Made by a program: the position numbers and the translations under genes. Under the pieces are notes generated by a model that was given only the letters and a program-made list of their open reading frames with translations, had not been told where the DNA came from and ran no database searches. From Pleurostoma richardsiae (taxonomy: Eukaryota > Ascomycota > Sordariomycetes > Calosphaeriales > Pleurostomataceae), in contig JANBVO010000023.1 in the NCBI GenBank assembly GCA_030052745.1, forward strand, positions 372,001 through 436,000: a stretch of DNA of 64,000 nt. Direction: 5' to 3'. Of the stretch, positions 53,893 through 64,000 are shown piece after piece. Position 1 is the first letter of the stretch; each line of letters begins with the position of its first letter.

Positions 53893-56704
53893 CTAACCTC
53901 TCTTGTTGGCCTTCCTCCTCAGCTGCCTCTCCCGCTCGTACGCGTTGGCCTCCCTGCCCTCCTCGGTCTGAATCTCCGCCACGATCCTCTTGTACTTCTT
54001 CTCGTACGCCGCGTCCTTGTCCTTCTTGAGGCGCAGCCTCTCGCGCGCCATGAAGTTGGCGTCCTTGCGCAGCTCCCGCATCGCGCCCTTGCGCTCCTTC
54101 TTGTGCTCGGCCCGGAGCTTGGCCAGCTCTGCGCGCTCTCGATCCGGGTCGTAGTGCTTGTTGGGGTCGAACTTGTCCTCGAACTTGGGCACGTACGTCT
54201 TGATGGCCAGCGGCTTGTGGTGGTGCAGCTCGAGAGGCCGCCGCGAAAGCTGGGCCACCTTGAGCATCCGCTCTAGCATGGTTGCTGACCGCTCTGCCTC
54301 TTGCACGAGGCTGTCCGGCAGGTGTGGCCTGCAGGCTTTTGATCCGAATTGCTTCAGCACCTTGACAGCTGGCAGGAACGTCTCGTAGAAAGCCGACTTG
54401 CCAGCCCAGGTCTCGGCTGCTGTCGCCAATACTCTGATAGTAGTGTTCGCCACAGAGGCCTTCAGGCTCTCGGTGGCACCGGATGATGCATCTTCGGAAG
54501 GACGGCAGTCACTGCACTCTAGTTTGCGCACATGCGCTTTCTTCGCTCCCTTAATCCGGATTCCCGGTACTGGCTCATGTAGAGGGAAGAACCCCACGCG
54601 CTCGGTGTACTTTTCAGGTGATAGTGCGCAGAGCGTGTTCAGACAGAAGTTCATGAGCTCTGGCACATACCGCTGGGCACGACTTTGGTATTGCAACGTC
54701 AAAATCGTCAGATAGGAGCCAATCGCGTAGTCTGACAGCCGTTGCGGGACTTTCTGTCCCAGGTAACGCGCGATAGTGAGCGTCGCCGGAGTGGCAACCT
54801 GATGAAAGTGGTCCGAGGTTGGAAAGATGCTCCCGATCGCGGTAAGCACGAGAAGATCCCCAACGGTCAAGGATAGCGGGCGTTCCTCGCCCATTTCCAC
54901 AAGAAGCGAGCGGAACTCCTTGGCAACCTCGATCGGGAACATCTTAGCCAGCGAGTGGACATGTCGAATAAGCCCTTCAGCCGCAGCATACGCATCCGCA
55001 TCTGTGGCTTCGCCAAGGTAGGAGATGTGCCGCACTAAAGCTCGAGAGAAATTCGCCAGCTTCTCCTTGTAGTCGCTGTTAAGCTTCGGGTGGTATAAGG
55101 CTCGTATCCGTTGAATGACCACGATCAGTTTCGAGAGAGGGACGCCTTCCACAAGCTCAAGAAACTGAGAATGATCCTGGGGACATGGAAATGTGTACGG
55201 CAAACCATCCTCATCGGCTGTGGTGCCTGCCTTCGCCCCTCCCTTGCTGAAGATGGGGTCGTTGGTCTCGGCTTCAGTCAAAAGTCCTTTTGTGAACTCG
55301 TCGTCATCCGAAGCAGATGCGGCATCATCCCTGTCCCCCTCGCCGTCAAAGGAGGCATCGTCCTCGTCCTCATCGGATATATCAGATCCGCTCGCGATGA
55401 GGTCATCGTCAAGGAGGAAGTCGTCCTCGTCATCGAAGCCGAGCTCAGCCGCTGTCAGACGCGTCCTCACACCCTTGCCGAGCGCAAACTCGGCTTCTTC
55501 TTCGGCGCCAACGACTTCAAAATCCGGATGAGAGTCGTTCTGAATGTCCTTATCCTCCTCTTCATCGCTTTCCTCGTCATCGCTCTCCTTCTGGCCGAGC
55601 ATACGCTTGACCCTCTTCTCCTCGAGCTCCCTCAACCGCTTGGACTCTTCTTCGGCTTTCTCTTCCTCAGTCTTCGTCCTCAATGCAGGCTTAGCTCGCT
55701 TGTCTGCAGCGAGCTGTTTCACGCTGAGGTCGTATTCCTTTCCGAGAGCGGCCTTGTCAATTCCAGCGATAGCTGACGGCACTGCGCCGTTCTGTTGCTG
55801 ATCCTGGCGTCCTTTCCTTGGCCCACCCATCAATAAAGAATGAAGATTCGGAAGCTCCTTGTCCAGTTCGGCTCTCAGGTCCTCGTCTTCCTCTTTTGCT
55901 ACTTGACGCTCGTACTTATGAAGCTTGGATTTCGCGATGATCTCCTTCATGACCTCTTGCTTGGTCTTCTTGCGTTCGGGCAGACCATCATCGGCGTTCT
56001 CCTCTTCATCCGCAGCTATCTCCTCTCGCAACCGCTTGAGCTTACTGCGAGCGTTATCCGACACATCAGATCCGTCGTCCGAACCTAGATCATCCTCGTC
56101 GAAGTCATCCTTGTAAACGGGGTCATCGTCTAGCGACATGCCCATATGCGTTAAGCCTTGGACAGGCATGTCTTCTTCGAGGTCGAATATTGAGGCCTTT
56201 TTGTGCTGCCTCAGCTTTTCTCTGGCAAATCGCTCGGCCATGATCGCCTCGGGGGTTATTGTAGGGTTGTCCTCGCCGAATCTCCGGTCTAGAATGCCTC
56301 CAACTTTGTTCCTCTGCTGCATCTCGACAAGGAGAGTTTCCCGTCGCTGCACTTAATGGTCAGCACACGCATACTACATCCATACCAGGGGGTTGGAAAC
56401 CGACCCTCTCCTCGCCAAGCGCCTTGGACTGCCCTGGGCGTCCATTGATGCCTTTGGCGGCAGCCCCAGTAGCGGGCCGGTTTGTAGTGACATCGAACTT
56501 TGGCCCGCGGGCGTTCGTCTTGAATTGGAAGGGGTTGAACTGCTCCCTGATGCTCTCAAGGGCAGCGCCTCGTTGGAGCCGCTTTTCGTTCCTCGCCCGC
56601 TGGTCTTGCGCCTGCTTCTTCTTCTGCTTTTTTGACTGCTGAGGCCCAATAATCCCCTGATCTTTCAGAGACGCCTTCAGCCTCTTGAGCTGCGAGGAAG
56701 GCAT
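53893..56704 (-). CDS. nop14: Nucleolar protein Nop14
   Basis: Two exons, in gene order 56704-56405 and 56346-53893, encode 917 residues. The N-terminus is lysine-rich (QSKKQKKKQAQ), then NPFQFKTNARGPKFDV, then RRETLLVEMQQRNKVGGILD and RRFGEDNPTITPEA, all typical of Nop14. Long acidic stretches occupy about 290-470. A helical core follows with LLVLTAIGSIFPTSDHFH and VTPATLTIARYLGQ-like residues, and the C-terminal NFMARERLRLKKDKDAAYEK to RRKANKRG is basic. Nop14 joins Noc4, Emg1 and Utp14 in the small-subunit processome for 18S rRNA maturation and 40S export. It shares a 294-nt divergent promoter with the next gene. The intron is phase 0 with donor GTCGGT, an uncommon but acceptable site. Confidence 0.95.
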
Positions 56705-56998
56705 GGCGGCAATGCTTGGGTGCCAGACGAATCACCGGCAGCTGTGAAATCGTTGCGCGAGTGGGGAAGAGTTGATGGCAGTCTGTGAAGTTGATTTTTT
56801 TGCTCTTCCTTTCCTTATCTTATCGGTCCAAGAGGGTCTCCAGGCTAATGAATTTTGGCGGTCATGGGTGGCAGAATCCCGTAGCTGAAGATGCTGCCAG
56901 TGTTACTGTCGCTAAGCTGGTGAAGCTCCACCCAGTAACACCAGACAAGAGTCTCGCGACACGAAGCTGGACGTGAGCTTCCGACCAACGCAGCAGAG

Positions 56999-58052
56999 AT
57001 GCCGCTGCTATCGATAGTTCGAGATGACCGGACGATTCTGCTGGGGCTTGGCCTGGTAACCGTGAGCGTGGTATCAATGATGCGCGTGATGCTGTCATAC
57101 TGGAAGGACGAGTCCGAGATCAAGCAGCCCACGCCAAAGACGCAGTACATCACGCAAGAGACCGAAGACTCCCTCCGCCTAAGCACCCTCGACACGCTCC
57201 TCGGCCATTACAACTACGCGATACGCGAGACGGCTGCCAAGATCGTCGGTGACAGAGCGGTCAACGATGGATCGACAATAGACCACCTGCTCTATGGCAT
57301 CACTCGAGAGGACTACGACGAGCGGATGAGGAACCTGCGGACGCTTGCTCTGATTACGGATCACAGTACGTACACCTTCGTTCCAAACTCTTTGCATGCT
57401 ATTTGCTGACGACTGGGGAAAAGCCAGTCTTCCGCTACTCCACACCACGAGGGCATACTCCGCGTTCATCCGGTCCCTGGAGCTATGCCTGGGTGACGTC
57501 GAGCAGCCGAAGCTCGACGATGCCTATTGGGATGAGTACTACCTGCGCGACATGGCCGAGAAACTGTGCCTCATGTTCGTGCTCCAGCTGCTGAACCGGT
57601 ACGGGCCCGAGAAGCTCCTCAAGGCCAAGTTCGTCGAGCGGTGGCTGGCCAAGCTGAACTGGGGCGACACGGACGACGAGCGCCAGCGGAACTTCATGGT
57701 CTACATGCGGACGAAGCAGAATCGCATCACCGAGATCGTCCACCGGCTGCAGGAGTCGCACTGGGGGCGGGAGGCGCTGGAGAGGAGCGGGCTCATGCCG
57801 GCGGGCAGCGCGGAGGCGCAGGAGAGCCACCCGTCCGGCGGGTTGCGGCTTGTGTTGTCCATACAGATGGGGAACGAGGACGGCGAGGAGCAAGAGGAGA
57901 TCCGCATCGAGGCGCTTCCGCGAAACCTGGACCAGAGCGCAGAAGAGCAGCGGCTCAGGCACCGGCACCGAGAGGCGATGGTGCTGAATGATGGGGACCG
58001 GCCACTGAGCCGGGGCGATATCATTGAGAGGCAGCATGATTCACCCACCTGA
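56999..58052 (+). CDS. Membrane-anchored helical protein of unknown function
   Basis: Two exons give 331 residues. A hydrophobic N-terminal segment (ILLGLGLVTVSVVSMMRVML) is followed by a helical soluble part with a repeat-like look: LDTLLGHYNYAIRETAAKIV, TIDHLLYGITREDYDERMRN, AYWDEYYLRDMAEKLCLMFV and EKLLKAKFVERWLAKLNWGD. The C-terminus contains LRHRHREAMVLNDGDRPLSR and ends near DIIERQHD. It resembles a protein common in filamentous ascomycetes, perhaps armadillo-like, without known function. The splice site is ambiguous: donor 57366 (GTACGT) with acceptor after 57423 (AAAAG), or donor 57370 (GTACAC) with acceptor after 57427 (CCAG). Both preserve frame and length, giving HTSLP or HSTLP. 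Confidence 0.75.
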
Positions 58053-60122
58053 AGCGTTGCACTACTGCTAGACGCCCAGCATTGATCTGCGAGATCAACA
58101 TTACAAGACCACTCCCGCGTGCGGATGTCTTGTTCTAGTGGTGCGTGGAGGCAGCATGTCGCAGTAGACGCCTCCCAAGGTGCTTCCGGCGCACGGAGGT
58201 CAGACGCTCGGCCCCGGACGCCTGGAGGTGAGACGGTCTCATGACAGGCTGCCGGCTGGGCCAGCCCCAGACAGGAGGTGTTCTTCCAGGATTTTGGGAC
58301 GCGAGTAGGCTTCCGCTTAAGCTTAACTGGCTTGCGGCAGTTATAATCCGCTCCTCGAGCTAGCGACTCGGGACTAGGAGAGGCCAATACTTGCAGTATG
58401 GGATGGGCTCCGGACTCGTTCATCAGGTGTGAGGAGGAAGAAATGTGACAAGTGGCTATGGCTGTCACGTCCTGTCACTACACTGAGTGAAGGATAACGT
58501 ACGTTGTAGGCAAGCGTACGGATGCGTACTCGCTCCGCCATATGAGTGTCGACATCCTCATCAGATAAAGTCGGGCGTCGCGTCGGGTGCGTACGATCCA
58601 GGGGTGTGAGGGTCGCTAGCCCGCCCACATGCAAAATGACAGATACACTGGGACCCCTGGACTGTACCCCGGCACACTGGGCTCTTCGGCTCGTTGGGCT
58701 CTGACGGGACGCGGGGTTTCAACTTCTTATCCTCGTGGAAGTTGCCGCAGCTGCAGTTCGCGTATAGGAGAGATTAGCTGCCCGCGAAGGTACAACGCTG
58801 CAATCACCGCGCCGGCCTAGAAGTCGTAGAAATAGGGAGCTGGTGGGTTACACTGCCCTCCCAAGCTCAACAGAGACTTGCGGCCCTTATTACTGTATTA
58901 CAACTCTGCCGTGCCGATCGGGTGATCGGGTTGAAGGGGCAAAGCCTTTCGAGAATCGGAACACGCTGCAAGGCATCTAGACATCTTACGTGCTTGCGTA
59001 CCTACCAGGTGCAGCTTTTCGACTTCGACTGCTGAAACATCGGGTTTGTTGATCCGTACACTTACATACAGCCAGCAAAAGCGGTCTGAAGATGAAGTGA
59101 TGGGAGGCGTCGTTCCGTAGTCCGCCCAGATCGCTCACCAGTCCGATTGGCTCTCCTGCTGAGCTACTGCTGTGTTTTGACGTGTTTTGTTGTTCTTGTC
59201 AGCAGCTAAGTGCCTTTGTTGACGGTGTTCCTGAGATGCAGTTCGTCAATGGCAGCGCGGGCAACCCACTCTCGCGCAGTTGCATTGCAGCTCTCACACA
59301 CCGCGCGTGCAGCAGCGAAGCGGTGCAAGCATCCTCCAATAACTGCCACAGCCTCCCTCGCCAGGGGCCACCGGCCACCACACACAGCTGCGGCCGACGG
59401 CCGTGGGCTCAGCGGTCATTTTAAACGTTCAATTTCAGGAGCTCCGGGGATCCTTCACTCTGCTGCTGCTTTGCTTTTCTCCCCTCTCCTTCCCCCCTCC
59501 TGCTGCGTAACTTTTTTCTTAAGCTCTCGCTTCTCCCTTCTGCAAAACTTTATGTCGTGCAATTTCCCGTCCCTCTTGCTCTGTGCTACTTACTCCCCGA
59601 TTCCCTTCTCCAGTATCATCAAAGCGCTGTCCGTCCCCTGACCCGAGCTCCAGGACACGGGAGACGCCTCAGTGCCCACCATCACCTCCTTTTGTGCCTC
59701 CTTGCACAGCTCTAATGCCTGCGTTGCTGCATTAATAATTAAACGGCACCCCCCAGAGGTACCGCTCCTTAGCGCAAAGGCTGTCCCGGCATATTGGGAG
59801 CATATCTTGTTGCATTTCCCCCTATTCCACGAGGTACCTGTGACATCCGGTTTTGCGGCAGTGCCTTGTGCTGTGCTGTACGGAAAGAACCTCCAGCTGT
59901 ACCTGGTTGAGCTGAAGGCAGAAGAGAGACACGGGACAAAGCCTGTCTCTGGTGAGCGCCCTTGGGCGCTGCACGACTGGCTGTCAGAGTTTCCGGTGGC
60001 ACTCTTGGTGTGGTGGGGTGCAGTAAACAATGAGCTTTGCGCCCACACCCACGCCCACGCCCACGCCTGCCGCTTGTGTTGATAACGTTGACTGGCTGCC
60101 GGCCCCAGAATAATTTCCAACC
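58053..60122. other. Intergenic: long CLIP-gene upstream region
   Basis: This is a 2-kb stretch with no gene recognised. The right part has a strong pyrimidine-rich tract (about 59455-59600) likely near a transcription start, and a short CCCACG tandem just before the CLIP ATG. Open frames at 59672-60082 and opposite look accidental. Confidence 0.55.
60042..60066 (+). repeat. CCCACG tandem repeat in CLIP 5' leader
   Basis: About four imperfect copies of CCCACG/CCCACA lie 57-81 nt before the ATG. No function is assigned. Confidence 0.7.
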
Positions 60123-62787
60123 ATGTCTTCCACCATCACCACGGCTTCAGCATCAACCCTCACATCGCCGCCACGCACACGGCCTCTTCGCTCCGCCCGC
60201 GCCAGCAAAATAGGGGGAATCGCTACGGCTTCTACCCCCAACCTCAACTCGCTCTACTCGGCCCACTCCAGGCTCGCTCCGCCATCGCTGTCGCGCAAGG
60301 CCTCCTACGCTGCGCTCACCCAGAACTCGCTCGCCTCCATCCCCGATGATACCGAGAGCTACGCCCTCGACTCCGTCCTGAGCGAGACCGCCGCGCGCAG
60401 TAGCAACATGGTGCCCGGGCCGCTCACCCCGGCGAGGCCCCAGGCCGGCGCGGCAGGCGACGATGGCCTCGCCATCGGCGACACCGTCGAGGTCCCCGGC
60501 AACATCTATGGCACGGTCCGCTTTGTCGGCTCCGTTCCGGGCCGGAAAGGCACATTTGCCGGTGTCGAACTGCACTCGGAGTTCGCGTCACGCGGCAAGA
60601 ACAGCGGCGAGGTTGACGGGTAAGTCCAAGTCCCGGCCGTGTATCCCCATTTATCCACACAGCCCTGTATCCATCTGGACTATCCGTAACTAACGCGTTT
60701 TGTCACTGGGCAGCGTGTCATATTTCACCACGACGACACCCGGTGCGGGCCTCTTCATTCCCATAGCCAAGGCCATCAAGAGAGAGTCCCCGCCAACATC
60801 AGCCGCGAGCTCATTCCCACTTACGCCCACCACAGGACCAGGCGCCGGTCTGAAGGTTGGAAACCAAAACTCTACCAATTACACACCGCCGACGCCGTCA
60901 CTGCCCAAGTTTAGCCAGTCTCTGGGACCGGGACGTGCATCAAGCCCAACGGGAAAGCGACCTAGAACGTCGCTGCCTCGGCCAGACTCGCCAGTTCGCA
61001 AGCTCCAGATGACGCCCTCGTCGCGACCCTCCATTGCTACCCCTGCTACCAAAGTGCCTCCCCGGTATGGGAGCCCGACGAGCAACAAGTTCTCCCAGAG
61101 TGTTAGGGGTCCTGGGGCGGGCGACCCGACCAAGCGGGGCCTCACGAGGCCGGACCGCAAAATCAGCGTGCCACCACGTAGCGCATCAGCGCTGGGGCAG
61201 ACGTCGGCTGCTTTTGACGACGAGGACACCACGCCGGTTGGTCCCGTCCGAACGAGGACGGACGGTGCTGCGCCCTCGGTCTCGTCCTTGGGCTTAAAGC
61301 TGCGTCCACCTTCCCGTGCCGCCCACGCCAATGACGAAGAGATCGAGCGTCTCCGCGCCCAGCTGGAGGAGCGGGACCGGCAGCTCAAGGAGCAGGCCGC
61401 AACGTTGGCCGAGATGGAAAGTAGCCTGAGCGAGGTGCAAGACTTGATGGAGCATGCCGACGCGCCGCGGTTCCGCCGGAGCAGCTTGGACGATCAGGAT
61501 TCGGCCCAGCTGCGTGCGTTGGTCCGGGAGAAGAACGACAAGATCGCCATGCTCACTGCGGAGTTTGACGCACACCGCGCTGATTTCAGGAGCACTATTG
61601 ATACCTTGGAGATGGCGAGCACCGAGACGGAGAGGGTGTACGAGAAGAAGATAGACGAGCTGATGCAGGAACTGCATGACCTGCAGGAGAGGACTGCAGA
61701 TGTCGACACAGTTGCTTCACAGCTCAAGCAGCTAGAGGAGCTCGTGCAGGAACTAGAAGAAGGGCTGGAGGACGCCCGAAGAGGCGAGGCGGAGGCGAGA
61801 GGAGAGGTGGAATTCCTCCGCGGGGAAGTTGAGAGGACTCGTTCGGAGCTGAGACGTGAACGAGAGAAGGCTGCCGCAGCCATCAACGGTACTGACGGAG
61901 CGACGAATGGCGACAGATCGTCCACATCCAAGGAGCTGGAGCAGAAAGAGGACGAGATTAGGGGTCTGAAGGCCATCATACACTCCCTCAGCAGAGACTC
62001 TGTGCCTGGGGACGTTGACCGCCCGCTGCCTCAGCGTTCAAGCTCTTTCCAGGCGCCAGGGTCTAAGGAATCCCTGGATGCTCGCATCGCTAGGGAGAAG
62101 CTAGAGCGCGAGGTCGCTGAGCTCCATGCTCTGCTAGACAATAAGAACAACAGGGAAGAGGAGCTGGAGCGTGAGGTCGAGATCCTTCGCAGAGGCAGCG
62201 CCACCACGCACCGCGCAAGCGCCATGACTATTGGCAGCACCGCCGAGCGCTCTTCGATCCGAGACTCGAGAGGCACGGTCATCCTCGCCCGCGATCATGA
62301 GCCCCGCTCGCCTGAGGCCAGAAAGACGCACACCCGCGGCCCGACGCTGGACACGATGCCAGAGAGCGATGCCTTCTCTTCGGCCACGGAGACTAGCACT
62401 CTCTGGTGCGAGATCTGCGAGACGTCGGGCCATGACATTCTCACCTGCACCAACATGTTTGGACCCCAAGGTGGAGATCAGACCGCCCCGGCTGCTGTCG
62501 CAACCAACGGCGACGCCCCTAAGACCGGCAGGGACGTCGTGCGCGAGGGCCTCAAGCCGCTCTCGCCGACCATGGGCCACGAGGACATCAAGCCGGCGCC
62601 GCTGTCGCCGATGAAGACGAAGGCGCCGACCATGGTGCCGCCGACGGTCAAGATCCTGCCCAACCCGATGGACTCGGGCCCCGTGGCGGGCAAGGAGAGC
62701 GGCGTGGTGGACGCCGGCAAGTGGTGCGCCCTGTGCGAGCGGGACGGCCACGACAGCGTCGACTGCCCGTTTGAGGACGCCTTCTAG
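60123..62787 (+). CDS. CLIP-170-like microtubule plus-end protein
   Basis: Two exons (60123-60619, 60714-62787) give 856 residues. A Ser/Thr-rich N-terminus leads to one CAP-Gly domain at about 118-180: GDTVEVPGNIYGTVRFVG, GTFAGVELHSE, and GKNSGEVDGVSYF spanning the intron. A basic Ser/Pro region (about 200-380) should bind microtubules. A long coiled coil from about 395 to 705 follows (EEIERLRAQLEERDRQLKEQ and onward). Two C-terminal zinc knuckles read CEICETSGHDILTC and CALCERDGHDSVDC, and the end is EDAF, close to an EEY/F-type tail. The set matches fungal CLIP-170 homologues (Bik1, Tip1, ClipA), which track growing plus ends and act with dynein and kinesin in polar growth. The intron is GTAAGT...GGGCAG. 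Confidence 0.92.
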
Positions 62788-63925
62788 GAGACTGCACTCT
62801 CGGTCCCGCACGATTATTACGTACACCCTTTAATACACGACGGGATGTGGGACGCACGACGAGGGACGCAACGGCGGCGCGCGGGATAAACAAAAAGAAA
62901 GGGGGCCGAGAAGACATGACTCTGGGTACTGGACATGATCGCATGACGGCTTCCTGCCGATCGAGCTGGCTCCTCCTTTTCTTTTCTTCCTGTTCGACGA
63001 CACTGTAACAGTACCATCACGGCCGTTGGATTGTGTCGACTTTATTTTTTGCATTCGCCCAAGGACATCAGGAGGGGAGCACTGGCATATTTTCTAGCGA
63101 TGATACCACATACCCTTCCTCGTTGATCAGGCTGTCAGGCGTCCGTCTCCGGTTGGATTCCTGGGGACTATCGTCGGGAGGATATTCCTTTTTCCCCAGA
63201 TTTTGCATAGGTAATACTAGACTGTTGACCAGAACTTTCAGAGAGGAGAGGGATGGGGAAGGAGGCTGAGGGCTTCTCTAGACGTAGAGAGACGAGCCTT
63301 GCGACAATTGTTCAATTCTGTACTTATAACTTGTAATGAACCAAATGGCAGTATGCTAAACCACGAGAGTGCCTTGGACTCTTCCTTGACTCCCATGCTT
63401 TACGAGACAATCTTCCTCTCCATCAGTGTCCTGCGCCCTCACTGAGTCGTCGCTGAGAAGGCTCTCTGTAGGCTGTAAGCGTCCAAATTTAGCTGTGAGA
63501 TGTGCAACAACCCCTGCAGCAACTAGCCCAGCGACGCCGCGTGGCGCAGGCTGGGGTTGGCGTCGCGATTGGGTCCCCTGGTCTGACAAGACAGCTTTGC
63601 CGTTCTCGTTCTCTTCCTGCCAGCTCCCCAGCAACTGCACTATATACAATATCAAAAGGACCTTCACCCGTTACCGTCGGCGACATCCATTTCAATCAAT
63701 TTCCCTCTCGAATGCGACATCCTTATCTATCCGGCCGCCAACTGCCCTCGAATTGACTGTCCGGCATCCCCGTCGCGACCCGCTTGGTCTACCATCCGCG
63801 GGATCATCCGCTCCAGAGCGCGAGCTTTCCGCCGAGCTCAGTCAGGAAGGGTATCACCAGCTGCTGACGAAAAGCTTCCCTACAATCAGCACCGCCTGCG
63901 AATATCGATACCCCAATTCTCCACC
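62788..63925. other. Intergenic: CLIP 3' flank and kinase promoter
   Basis: No gene was recognised. A minus-strand frame at 63356-63667 lacks an ATG and was rejected. The right end is the leader of the partial kinase gene. Confidence 0.55.
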
Positions 63926-64000
63926 ATGGCGCAGGTGTTCCTCGACATCCTCTACTCGCTGGGCAACTGCCTCAACTGCTTCCCGGGCTCGCCCAGCCTC
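63926..64000 (+). CDS. N-terminus of probable ENV7/STK16-type kinase (partial)
   Basis: Only 25 codons are inside the window, beginning MAQVFLDILYSLGNCLNCFP after a CCACCATGG start context. The short hydrophobic helix with paired cysteines resembles the palmitoylated N-terminus of fungal NAK-family kinases (yeast Env7, human STK16), which sit on vacuole or Golgi membranes. The kinase domain itself lies beyond the end, so this is a similarity judgement from a very short piece. Confidence 0.45.
   Translation, partial: MAQVFLDILYSLGNCLNCFPGSPSL

Noticed and set aside
59590-60120. Overlapping 130-176-residue frames on both strands before the CLIP gene
   Set aside because: They have no domain, poor codon bias and end in a CCCACG tandem; this region looks like promoter and leader.
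63356-63667. Minus-strand 103-residue frame with a hydrophobic start
   Set aside because: It opens with GTG rather than ATG, has no splice context and lies in the kinase gene's upstream region.
1-64000. Virus-like or LTR elements, DNA transposons, CRISPR arrays
   Set aside because: No reverse transcriptase, integrase, capsid, transposase motif, long terminal repeat or spaced-repeat array was seen on either strand.

Overview
This window is nuclear DNA from a filamentous ascomycete (Pezizomycotina), most likely a Sordariomycete. The evidence is compact genes with short introns of about 50-160 nt, GT-AG splicing with CTAAC/CTGAC-like branch sites, C-rich third codon positions, a HET-domain gene, an LRG1-type LIM-RhoGAP, a CLIP-170-type protein and several proteins typical of this group. 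The species cannot be named from sequence alone. No rRNA, convincing tRNA, CRISPR, virus-like element or intact transposon was seen.

Layout. 0-10 kb: LIM-RhoGAP (minus), an intronless HET-domain gene (minus) and a five-helix membrane protein with a hydrolase-like tail (minus). A diverged direct repeat flanks the HET gene. 10-13.5 kb: one small unknown protein, then about 2.7 kb without a convincing gene, apart from one possible gene remnant. 13.5-22 kb: an Asp-rich unknown protein (plus), a UBE2Z-like E2 with a second E2 fold and a 12-nt microexon (minus), clamp-loader subunit Rfc2 (plus) and an unknown coiled-coil protein (minus). 22-29 kb: the intronless spliceosomal helicase gene brr2 (plus). 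29-41 kb: PWWP chromatin protein (plus), orc3 (plus), a small unknown protein (plus), sec66 (minus) and npl4 (plus, with a GC-AG intron). 41-53 kb: mitochondrial arginine-pathway carbamoyl-phosphate synthase large chain (minus), Dsc4 (plus), rcl1 (minus), a mitochondrial PPR-like protein (plus) and a GPATCH11-like protein (minus). 53-64 kb: nop14 (minus), a membrane-anchored helical protein (plus), a CLIP-170-like protein (plus) and the first 25 codons of a probable ENV7/STK16-type kinase cut by the window end.

Most genes are core housekeeping functions: replication (rfc2, orc3), splicing and ribosome assembly (brr2, rcl1, nop14), ubiquitin and membrane quality control (E2, npl4, dsc4, sec66), arginine synthesis, and Rho and microtubule control of growth. 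They do not form one pathway cluster; adjacency is mainly divergent or convergent pairs with short spacers. Exon models were built by hand from splice signals, reading-frame phase and conserved protein motifs. Each spliced model closes in frame, but none has transcript support.

The most unusual items are the microexon in the E2 gene, several introns whose frame-forced acceptors end in AAG instead of YAG, three introns that are multiples of three without stops, the tandem-E2 architecture, the loss of the expected nucleophile in the hydrolase-like protein, and the repeat pair around the HET gene. I did not find a clearly new multi-gene system.
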